Assembly: GCA_045592165.1 (NCBI GenBank)
Contig: JAZNUG010000117.1
Coordinates: 1-6,704, forward strand
DNA: 6,704 nucleotides
Direction of reading: 5' to 3'
DNA from: SFEL01 sp045592165
GTDB taxonomy: Bacteria; Bacillota; Clostridia; Christensenellales; CAG-138
Position 1 is the first letter of the stretch, and every line of letters begins with the position of its first letter. Shown piece after piece: positions 1-5,590 of the stretch. Below the pieces are notes generated by a model. That model was not told the origin of the DNA. It did not search any database and saw nothing but the letters and a program-made list of their open reading frames with translations. Both the position numbers and the translations under genes were made by a program.

Positions 1-954
1 GGCTGTTCCAGCAGTGAGCCCGCCGTAGAGCCCGCACCCGAAGTTGAGGCTGTTGTGGAAGAAACTGTCCCCGAAGTTGTAGAGGAGGCAGCTCCCCAGT
101 ACACCATGCCCGAAAACGATATGGGTCTTACCAATGCTACCGTTGCTGATATCAAAGGCCTTGCAGACAATGGCGAAGCATTCTATCTCTATGTGGATGG
201 CGGTTCTGCCGTTCCCTATGATTATGAATCTCTCAACGAGGGTGTTGTAACCCTGCTGAAGGATTATGAATTCCCCGAGGAATTCTACTACGTTGATGCA
301 AGCATTCTCCCCGAGGAAGAGGTTGCAATGCTGAAGGATGCTCTTGCTGTGGAAGAAGCTCAGGTTGCCGAGGGCGTAACCACTTTTGCCGGTCTGTATG
401 CCTTTGAAAACGGCGCTGTAAAGAATGCCCGCTATGACTTTGTTCCCAGCGAGGAAAACACCAATATCTCCGGCAAGGTTGTAAACTTTGTATTCGAAAG
501 CGACCTGTTCACCAACGATCATGGCTGGGAGCTGGTAAGCTATGAGCAGCTGAAGGAAAAGAGGGATTCCGGAGAAAGGTTCATGGTTTATGTGGGCCGC
601 GATACCTGCCCCTACTGCATGCCCTTTGCAAAGTGCCTTGTTAAGGCCTTTGAAACCAGCCCTGCAAATATCCCCGTTTACTATTTCTACACCCAGTCCT
701 ACAAGACCGCCATCAACAATGCAGTTGAAGGCGCACAGGAAGAATGGGACGGCGTAAAGGAAGAGATCGGCTTCCAGTATACCCCCTCCCTGCTGATTTT
801 TGACGGCGGCGAGCAGGAACTTGCCTGCGATATCAGCCTTGGCTCCGAGTACTTTGAGATGAATGACAGCGAAAAGGAAGCTGCCCGCGATGCCATCGCT
901 TCCGAAATCGAGCTGTGGCTCCTTGAGTACGGCCTTACCGGCGAAATTGCATAA
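1..954 (+). CDS. Lipoprotein with two thioredoxin-like repeats, 5' truncated
   Basis: Frame 1 is open from the first base, so the gene starts outside the window; the GTG at 55 is only an internal Val codon. The first visible residues are G-C-S-S-S followed by a Pro/Glu/Val-rich stretch, as expected just after a lipobox. Cys2 is therefore probably the lipidated N-terminus of a membrane-anchored extracellular protein. Visible length is 317 residues. Residues about 179-308 form a thioredoxin-like domain with a C-P-Y-C motif (Cys203, Cys206) and a T-P-S motif (Pro262) suitable as the cis-proline. This resembles the bacteriocin transport accessory/PedC-like thioredoxin group. Residues about 46-145 look like a second copy of the fold without the cysteines. 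A thiol-disulfide role outside the membrane is inferred; the substrate is unknown. Proline is almost always CCC (14 of 15 by hand count), unlike the next plus-strand gene, which suggests high expression. A terminator follows directly. Confidence 0.82.
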   Translation, partial: GCSSSEPAVEPAPEVEAVVEETVPEVVEEAAPQYTMPENDMGLTNATVADIKGLADNGEAFYLYVDGGSAVPYDYESLNEGVVTLLKDYEFPEEFYYVDASILPEEEVAMLKDALAVEEAQVAEGVTTFAGLYAFENGAVKNARYDFVPSEENTNISGKVVNFVFESDLFTNDHGWELVSYEQLKEKRDSGERFMVYVGRDTCPYCMPFAKCLVKAFETSPANIPVYYFYTQSYKTAINNAVEGAQEEWDGVKEEIGFQYTPSLLIFDGGEQELACDISLGSEYFEMNDSEKEAARDAIASEIELWLLEYGLTGEIA

Positions 955-979
955 AATAAAAATTATCCACATAACTAAT

Positions 980-1005
980 AAAAAGCCGCAATTCCGCGGC
1001 TTTTT
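980..1005. terminator. Bidirectional intrinsic terminator between convergent genes
   Basis: GCCGC (985-989) pairs with GCGGC (996-1000) around a 6-base loop. The stem is extended by A980-984 with T1001-1005. The T-run after the stem on the plus strand ends the lipoprotein transcript. On the minus strand the same hairpin is followed by TTTTTATTAG, so it also serves the convergent gene ending at 1015. Confidence 0.88.
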
Positions 1006-1014
1006 ATTATTTTT

Positions 1015-1293
1015 CTACTGCAGCTGATTCAATACGGACTGAAGCCGCTGCTGCTGTTCCGGAGTGAGCATGGGGGCTATACGTCCGGCTACCGATGCAA
1101 GTGCGGCAGGGTCTATAAGGCCGCTCTGCTTTGCTGAGGTAAGTTCCTGCATAAGTTCTGCTTCGGATTTGTTTGCGTACTTATCCACCACGGTCTGAAC
1201 ATTGCCCAGCATGTTCGGATCCATCTGCTGAGCCGCTTTTTTTACATCGTTTATATCCGGCATTTGTTTATTGGTGCGCAGTGTTCGCTTCAT
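1015..1293 (-). CDS. Small helical protein of unknown function (92 aa)
   Basis: The ATG at 1293-1291 is preceded by GAGGTGAT with about 7 bases between the GAGG core and the start, a strong ribosome binding site that fixes the start. The protein has no signal peptide, membrane segment or cysteine. It is predicted mainly alpha-helical and rich in Gln, Ala and Met. A basic N-terminus (about 1-9) is followed by a helix with K-Y-A-N-K-S-E-A-E-L-M (about 38-48) and a C-terminal helix starting at P-M-L-T-P-E-Q-Q-Q (about 73-81). The pattern is reminiscent of small uncharacterised cytoplasmic proteins of Clostridia, but I cannot name a family. It is divergent from the gene at 1408, with which it seems to share the x-P-x-L-x-P motif. 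It uses the bidirectional terminator at 980-1005. Function is unknown. Confidence 0.8.
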   Translation of the reverse strand: MKRTLRTNKQMPDINDVKKAAQQMDPNMLGNVQTVVDKYANKSEAELMQELTSAKQSGLIDPAALASVAGRIAPMLTPEQQQRLQSVLNQLQ

Positions 1294-1407
1294 ATCATCA
1301 CCTCAGGGTAATAATATGCGCCATAGATGTCAAAGGTTCATTATTCGCTCATTCAGCATATTATAAAGTACCGGGAATTTGATCCGGCAGAAGGGAGGGC
1401 TGTCAGT
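1294..1407. promoter_or_regulatory. Divergent promoter region between two small genes
   Basis: This 114-base gap must hold start signals for both flanking genes. On the minus strand there is an exact TATAAT at 1365-1360, which would give a leader of about 60 bases for the gene starting at 1293, though no good -35 lies 17 bases upstream. A TTGACA at 1333-1328 (minus) has no well-spaced -10. On the plus strand TATTAT at 1359-1364 with a weak TTCATT at 1337-1342 (16-base spacer) could serve the gene at 1408. The overlapping -10 candidates mean the assignment is tentative. Confidence 0.35.
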
Positions 1408-1803
1408 ATGCAGAGAACCGCCCCAACATCAATACCAAATCGGCGGCAGGAGAGCGGATCGCCTGCCCTTATCATGGCCAGCAGAATACGGACAGAGCAG
1501 GGCCCGGAGAAGGCTGCACAGTATCTTAACGCCATGGAGCCGTTCCTTGCACCGGGGGAGAGGACGCACATCGCATATACCCTGGGCCTGCCTCTGCCGC
1601 AGCCGCCGCAGCAAAGCTATGGGCCGGTTCAGCAGATGCCCAATAACGGCCCTGCCGGGCTGCTGGGAGGCATTGGAAACATAGGCAATATAATTCAGAT
1701 AATGCAGCTGGTAAACAGCCTGCAGGGGATGCAGGGAGGTCAGGGCGGGCCTAATCAGCTGATGCAGATGCTGGGCAGCTTTATGGGCGGCGGAACAAAG
1801 TAA
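1408..1803 (+). CDS. Small protein with Gly/Met/Gln-rich tail, unknown function (131 aa)
   Basis: An in-frame ATG lies further upstream at 1327 but has no ribosome binding site and sits in the likely promoter. The ATG at 1408 follows AAGGGAGGG with an 8-base spacer, so I choose it. The protein starts with a basic, polar region. A helical part follows (about 20-62) with A-A-Q-Y-L-N-A-M-E-P-F-L-A-P-G-E-R, then a Pro/Gln linker (about 63-80). The C-terminal tail (about 82-131) is rich in Gly, Met, Gln and Asn, with short G-G-I-G-N-I-G-N and M-Q-G-G-Q-G-G runs. No signal peptide, metal site or catalytic motif is visible. The tail could mediate self-association, but that is a guess. Proline codons are mixed (mostly CCG and CCT). 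The stop codon touches the terminator hairpin. No family recognised. Confidence 0.75.
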   Translation: MQRTAPTSIPNRRQESGSPALIMASRIRTEQGPEKAAQYLNAMEPFLAPGERTHIAYTLGLPLPQPPQQSYGPVQQMPNNGPAGLLGGIGNIGNIIQIMQLVNSLQGMQGGQGGPNQLMQMLGSFMGGGTK

Positions 1804-1830
1804 AACGGATGCATCAGCTGCATCCGTTTT
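1802..1830. terminator. Bidirectional intrinsic terminator, 12-bp stem
   Basis: A perfect inverted repeat, AAAACGGATGCA (1802-1813) and TGCATCCGTTTT (1819-1830), surrounds a 5-base loop. It begins inside the stop codon of the plus-strand gene and lies 8 bases beyond the stop of the convergent DUF819 gene. T-runs at both ends let it work in both directions. Confidence 0.9.
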
Positions 1831-1837
1831 GTGACTA

Positions 1838-2995
1838 TCAGGGGATCATCCTCAATAGCAGCGCTGTGCCTATGCCCAGGTAATTGCCCACGGCATAGCC
1901 CAGGATGCCGCAGATAAGTCCGGGCAGCACAACCTCCCGGTTGTTCAGTGCATTTGCCGTAGGTACGATGAAGGCGGGGCCGTAAATGCCTGCCGTGGAG
2001 GTTATAATGGCGGTATCCGCATCAATACCTGCAATACGGGAAAGAATCAGATGCAATATTACAGAGCCGAACTGAGCCGCGGCAAACATGCACAGGAACA
2101 GCAGGGCATTCATGTTTATCGCATCAAGGTCAAAGGAAAGACCTATACCCACGGAGAACATGTATATAAGGTATTGTCCTGCGGAGTATGAACCGGGAGC
2201 GTTGCGGACTTTTTTGATGAATGACAGGCCTATTCCGCATGTGGTTACAACAAGCATTATTATCATAACATCCAGCTGGCCGGTGATGAGCAGAGCAAGT
2301 CCGGCGGCTATACCGAGGCACAGCACACCAAGAAGCACTATGGGGATACGCTTTAATAAAAGCCTGAAGGAGAAAACGTCTTTTTCCGGCACAAAGCTGG
2401 TCTCCAGGCTATACTCAAGATGAGCGGAAGCTTCTGCAGCGGAATCCCTGGTGAATGTGGGCAGGAATCTGCGGCAAAGCCTTGGCATTACGGATATCAG
2501 CAGCAGGAAATATATGCCGCCTACTACAACGTCTGATGTATTTGCCAGCACAATATGCTGGGGGAGGACTTTGAGAGCTGTGCCGATGGCCATAAGATTG
2601 GGTGTGCCGCCGGTATAAAGGCCTATCATCATGCCGGAGTATTTTTCTGCATCGGGGATACTGTTTCTGAACAGCAGAAAAACGCAGGAAGATACCGCTA
2701 TTACTGCAAGCATCATCAGGGCAAAGGAGGTAACAGTGGGTTTAGCCAGCTGCTTTATGCTGCGAAAATCTGCTGAAAAAAGTATCAGCGGAATTGCAAT
2801 GGGCACCAGTATTTCGGAAATATCCATTGCAAGGGATGTATCCGGGAGCAGCATACTGAATATGAATCCGGCGGCGTAGCAGAGAAATACGGGACCCAGA
2901 GTGCCGAGAACGGATATTTTTTTTGAAAGCAAAACCATGATTCTCGGCAGCAGCGCTATAAGCAGAATGATGAAGATGTTGTTTATAAGCAGCAT
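1838..2995 (-). CDS. DUF819 family multi-pass membrane protein (YjcL-like)
   Basis: The ATG at 2995-2993 follows GGAGGTAAAT, a near-ideal ribosome binding site; a TTG further upstream at 3049 overlaps the promoter and is rejected. The 385-residue product is very hydrophobic, with about 10-11 membrane segments (roughly 3-22, 29-51, 58-78, 88-110, 118-140, 150-172, 215-237, 241-260, 273-293, 297-320 and 328-382). A polar cytoplasmic loop lies at about 175-212. Family signatures I recognise are V-P-I-A-I-P-L-I-L-F-S-A-D (64-76) and Y-T-G-G-T-P-N (127-133). A second Gly-rich break, G-I-Y-G-P-A-F (336-342), occupies a similar place in the C-terminal half, consistent with an internally duplicated transporter fold. 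Substrate and direction of transport are unknown for the family as far as I know. It is a single-gene unit with its own promoter and terminator. Confidence 0.85.
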   Translation of the reverse strand: MLLINNIFIILLIALLPRIMVLLSKKISVLGTLGPVFLCYAAGFIFSMLLPDTSLAMDISEILVPIAIPLILFSADFRSIKQLAKPTVTSFALMMLAVIAVSSCVFLLFRNSIPDAEKYSGMMIGLYTGGTPNLMAIGTALKVLPQHIVLANTSDVVVGGIYFLLLISVMPRLCRRFLPTFTRDSAAEASAHLEYSLETSFVPEKDVFSFRLLLKRIPIVLLGVLCLGIAAGLALLITGQLDVMIIMLVVTTCGIGLSFIKKVRNAPGSYSAGQYLIYMFSVGIGLSFDLDAINMNALLFLCMFAAAQFGSVILHLILSRIAGIDADTAIITSTAGIYGPAFIVPTANALNNREVVLPGLICGILGYAVGNYLGIGTALLLRMIP

Positions 2996-3020
2996 ATTTA
3001 CCTCCGTAAAAGGTGAGAAT

Positions 3021-3049
3021 ATAATACTTCCATACACAATATAATACAA
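3021..3049 (-). promoter_or_regulatory. Sigma-A-type promoter of the DUF819 gene
   Basis: Reading the minus strand, TTGTAT (3049-3044) is followed by exactly 17 bases and then TATTAT (3026-3021). Transcription would start near 3014, giving a leader of about 20 bases that contains the GGAGGT ribosome binding site. The surrounding DNA is strongly AT-rich. Confidence 0.65.
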
Positions 3050-3260
3050 TTTTTTGAAGTAAAAATAAAGAGGAATATAAAAAATGCGCAGTTTGTGCTG
3101 TGCATTTTATGTATATGTATTGATTGACTTGTTTGATGAGAGAATTGTCGGGCAAAACCTATTTATAAGGTAATTTACACAGGAAAAACAGCCTTTACTT
3201 ACTTCAGTATGCATAATACTCTTCTTACGGTATGGGGCGGCAAGAATGGATGCGGAAAAT
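3050..3260. other. AT-rich intergenic region without a convincing gene
   Basis: About 210 bases separate the DUF819 promoter from the terminator of the XdhC-like gene. I see no reading frame with a good ribosome binding site. The only structured element is the hairpin at 3081-3108. The AT-content is higher than in the flanking genes, as expected for control DNA. Confidence 0.5.
3081..3108. terminator. Hairpin, possible terminator of unknown transcript
   Basis: AAAATGCGCAG (3081-3091) and CTGTGCATTTT (3098-3108) pair over 11 positions with one G-U and a 6-base loop when read as plus-strand RNA. Read as minus-strand RNA one pair becomes an A-C mismatch, but the hairpin is then followed by TTTTTTATATT, so a minus-strand terminator is possible. 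No gene clearly ends here. Confidence 0.4.
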
Positions 3261-3297
3261 AAAGGCAGCAACGGGCATTGCCCATATGCTGCGCTTT
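3253..3297 (-). terminator. Intrinsic terminator after the XdhC-like gene
   Basis: On the minus strand, AAAG, one unpaired base and GCAGCA (3297-3287) pair with TGCTGCCTTT (3270-3261). Inside lies a second stem, GGGC/GCCC, with a 3-base loop. TTTATTTTCC follows. It begins 14 bases past the stop codon of the XdhC-like gene. Confidence 0.72.
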
Positions 3298-3310
3298 GAT
3301 TTTCAGTATT

Positions 3311-4327
3311 TTATTGCCGTGCGCCGTGTTTTTTTGCCCTGTGGGCAATGAGCTCTGCCGCGATGCTTATGGCGATTTCCGCAGGCGTTTCCGCTCCGAT
3401 AGGCAAACCTATGGGGGTATGTATGCGGGCGATGTCACTGTCGCTTATTCCTGCCTCGGAGAGTCGTTTGTTTGTTGCGGCTATCTTGCTGCGGCTGCCG
3501 ATTACACCGACATAGCCTGCGGGAGTGCGGAGGGCCTGCTCAAGCAGTTCATAGTCCCCCTGATGGCCGCGGGTCATGATAACGATATAATCCTCAGGGG
3601 TTACATTTATGCGGGAGGACATTTCGGTATATGGGGCGGTGATTATATCCTGCACACCGGGGAAAAGGGCAGGGGCTGAAAACTGTGCCCTGTCTTCATA
3701 CAGCACCACAGAAAAACCGAGATGCACCAGCACGGGGGAAAGTTCCTGAGAAATATGGCCGCCGCCGAAAAGGTACAGGGTTTCGGATTTGGTAAGGGGC
3801 TGAACATAACAGCTGTTATCCTCGGAAAGGAGAGGGCGGGAGCTGATAAGGGGCAGAAGAACGTCATTTGACACAGGAAAATCTTCGCATATGCCGTCCT
3901 CGCGGGTATACAGACCAAACGCGCCGTCTGTGAGGGAAGTGATCAGCCATGTGTTGCTTCGGGTATCGTACAGGCCTGCAATGCGTTTGAAAAGCTCTGC
4001 GGTATCCCTGTCCAGGGCGGAAACATAGCGGAAATACACCGTGACCCGACCGCCGCATATCATGCCTATATCCGCAATCTGGTTTGGGGTGAGGATAAAT
4101 TCCCTTGTGCCGGATGCATGGGTTTTAAGCACTTCTGCGGCATGGAGTATGCTCTGATATTCAATGGGACCGCCGCCGATGGTGCCTGCGATGGAGCCAT
4201 CGGGAAATACGGCCATTGCGGCGCCGATTCCACGCGGGGTGGAGCCGGAGCTCTGAATTATGCTGCAAAAGACTATATCCTGCCCGGAGTCAAGGGCGTT
4301 GTACATTGATAAAAATAACTGTTTCAT
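3311..4327 (-). CDS. XdhC/CoxI family protein
   Basis: The ATG at 4327-4325 gives 338 residues; an in-frame TTG at 4363 overlaps the promoter. AAAGGTG lies 12 bases upstream of the ATG, an acceptable but slightly distant ribosome binding site. The N-terminal domain shows S-S-G-S-T-P-R-G (26-33), G-T-I-G-G-G-P-I-E (48-56) and M-I-C-G-G (89-93, Cys91), all typical of XdhC/CoxI. The C-terminal half is a Rossmann domain with L-F-G-G-G-H-I-S (186-193), T-R-G-H-Q-G-D-Y (252-259), G-V-I-G-S-R-S-K (274-281) and G-A-E-T-P-A-E-I-A (311-319). Family members help insert or sulfurate the molybdenum cofactor of xanthine dehydrogenase-like hydroxylases. No such hydroxylase or cofactor gene is in the window, so the client enzyme is unknown. 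It is flanked by its own promoter and terminator and appears monocistronic. Confidence 0.88.
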   Translation of the reverse strand: MKQLFLSMYNALDSGQDIVFCSIIQSSGSTPRGIGAAMAVFPDGSIAGTIGGGPIEYQSILHAAEVLKTHASGTREFILTPNQIADIGMICGGRVTVYFRYVSALDRDTAELFKRIAGLYDTRSNTWLITSLTDGAFGLYTREDGICEDFPVSNDVLLPLISSRPLLSEDNSCYVQPLTKSETLYLFGGGHISQELSPVLVHLGFSVVLYEDRAQFSAPALFPGVQDIITAPYTEMSSRINVTPEDYIVIMTRGHQGDYELLEQALRTPAGYVGVIGSRSKIAATNKRLSEAGISDSDIARIHTPIGLPIGAETPAEIAISIAAELIAHRAKKHGARQ

Positions 4328-4351
4328 GGGTAGATTATGCACCTTTATCGT

Positions 4352-4357
4352 ATTATA
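4352..4357 (-). promoter_or_regulatory. Likely -10 element of the XdhC-like gene
   Basis: The minus strand has an exact TATAAT 25 bases upstream of the ATG, giving a short leader that includes AAAGGTG. No good -35 is present at 16-18 bases. A TTGACC directly upstream could instead pair with CATAAT 18 bases later, but that would leave almost no leader. The -10 is therefore plausible and the -35 uncertain. Confidence 0.45.
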
Positions 4358-4368
4358 GGTCAATAGCT

Positions 4369-4397
4369 AAAACAAAGGCAGCCGTATATGGCTGCCT
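4369..4397 (-). terminator. Intrinsic terminator after the SpoIIE-type phosphatase gene
   Basis: On the minus strand AGGCAGCC (4397-4390) pairs with GGCTGCCT (4383-4376) around a 6-base loop, followed by TTGTTTT. It starts 9 bases past the stop codon and separates the phosphatase module from the XdhC-like gene, so the two are not obviously one operon. Confidence 0.85.
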
Positions 4398-4405
4398 GTT
4401 GAGAA

Positions 4406-5590
4406 TCAGAAGTAAATAACCTTTATTCGCTTGCCCATCTGCCTGAGACACTCGGCAAGCTCCTTTACCAGCTGCATTTTTATGGTGAAGTTTATGGGCA
4501 GCTCCACATTTTGATGGGCGGGGTTTATTGCCTTGCCGACAAAAAAGTTTATATCCGTGGCATCCTCGAAGAGCATGCGGGAAATAAGGGACGCGCCGTC
4601 CTTTTTGAAGCTCCACTTTTCGTAGGAGGTGTTGTCCGCAAGGCAGTCTCTGGCGTATTCCAGTACCCTGTTGATTGTAATAACGCCTTCGGTAACAAGG
4701 TCTGCGCCTTCCATTTTTGCGATAGGGGGGATATCCGGATCGCTGGAAGTAAGGTTTGGATACAGGGGTTTTCGCAGATATTCCGAGGCAATTGCAGAGG
4801 TGGTGCCGCCGCAGATAATGTGCTTGCCTTCCTTGGCAAAGAACAGGGACATCATCTTATTGCAGTCGCTGCGATTGGAAGGAGGGCCTATGATCAGGTT
4901 TACAGGCTCGCGGCGGCGGATACGCACAGCGCAGGCGGTGGCATCGTCGGCGGGTTTTCCTTCGTATAGCTTTTCGGTTTCGTTTATCAGCAGGGTGGAA
5001 AGGTTCTTTGCGCTGTATCCGACCTGACAGAGGGGAGCCATAAACTCCGCAATGTCACTGCTCTTCCAGCCGAAATTATAGGACAGGCCGATGCCTGCGT
5101 GCTCTACACCGTCAGAGAAGGCCAGGAAAACGTCATCTTCCTGAATATCCACCTCTGCCCTGATGAGGGTTTTGTCGCCGATGGTGAACTGCTTGAAGGG
5201 CAGCTCCACCCGCTGTCCGTTTCTGAGCAGCATTGCCTTTGGGTTGTCGTATTGAATTATTTCTGCGCTGCGGTTGTGCACGATGCGGATTATGGTGAAT
5301 GTGGAGTATGCAACCTGCCGCTCGGAACATACGGGCAGCGTTTCCACCAGCGTCTGAACAGCATACTCAAGCCTGAGCCCGGAGGAAAGCATGGTGGAAA
5401 GAATTTTTGACGTGAGGGTGGACAGTATGCTGGCCTTAACGCCGCTGCCAAGGCCATCAGCAAGCACGATGGTTGTGCTGCTGCCATCCTCCGGCTCGAT
5501 TATCTCAACATGGTCGCCGCAAAGCTGTTCGCCGTGGTGATTAATGCTGAGATAGCCGATATCCGCACAAAGATTATTGGTGGTTATCAT
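4406..5590 (-). CDS. SpoIIE-family serine phosphatase with extra C-terminal domain
   Basis: The product has 394 residues. The start ATG (5590-5588) follows AAGGAG with a 10-base spacer and overlaps the end of the upstream gene by 17 bases, so translation is probably coupled. Residues about 1-225 form a PP2C-like phosphatase domain with the metal-binding acidic positions G-D-H (Asp26), A-D-G-L-G-S-G (Asp45), F-S-D-G-V (Asp160) and A-D-D-A-T (Asp215/216). Such enzymes dephosphorylate phosphoserine/threonine on partner regulators in the cytoplasm. Unlike sporulation SpoIIE there are no membrane segments. Residues about 230-394 form a separate domain with G-P-P (235-237) and C-G-G-T-T (260-264). 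I recall this architecture from phosphatases beside clostridial [FeFe] hydrogenase genes, where its role is not established. The partner protein is not in the window. All key catalytic residues are present, so activity is expected. Confidence 0.88.
   Translation of the reverse strand: MITTNNLCADIGYLSINHHGEQLCGDHVEIIEPEDGSSTTIVLADGLGSGVKASILSTLTSKILSTMLSSGLRLEYAVQTLVETLPVCSERQVAYSTFTIIRIVHNRSAEIIQYDNPKAMLLRNGQRVELPFKQFTIGDKTLIRAEVDIQEDDVFLAFSDGVEHAGIGLSYNFGWKSSDIAEFMAPLCQVGYSAKNLSTLLINETEKLYEGKPADDATACAVRIRRREPVNLIIGPPSNRSDCNKMMSLFFAKEGKHIICGGTTSAIASEYLRKPLYPNLTSSDPDIPPIAKMEGADLVTEGVITINRVLEYARDCLADNTSYEKWSFKKDGASLISRMLFEDATDINFFVGKAINPAHQNVELPINFTIKMQLVKELAECLRQMGKRIKVIYF

Noticed and set aside
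1328..1333. TTGACA on the minus strand as -35 of the gene at 1015-1293
   Set aside because: At 17 bases spacing the -10 would be TACCCT, overlapping the region of the ribosome binding site; the better TATTAT is only 11 bases away.
1327..1407. N-terminal extension of the small plus-strand protein starting at the ATG at 1327
   Set aside because: There is no ribosome binding site before 1327, and the extension covers the likely promoter. AAGGGAGGG sits correctly before the ATG at 1408.
2996..3049. Longer DUF819 protein starting at a TTG at 3049
   Set aside because: The added codons overlap the promoter, and the ATG at 2995 has a near-perfect GGAGGT site.
3278..3679. 133-codon plus-strand frame opposite the 3' part of the XdhC-like gene
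   Set aside because: It overlaps the terminator and conserved Rossmann-domain coding sequence of the minus-strand gene, and its translation has no known motif.
4511..4969. 152-codon plus-strand frame opposite the phosphatase gene
   Set aside because: It is antisense to conserved phosphatase coding sequence, and its translation has no recognisable domain.
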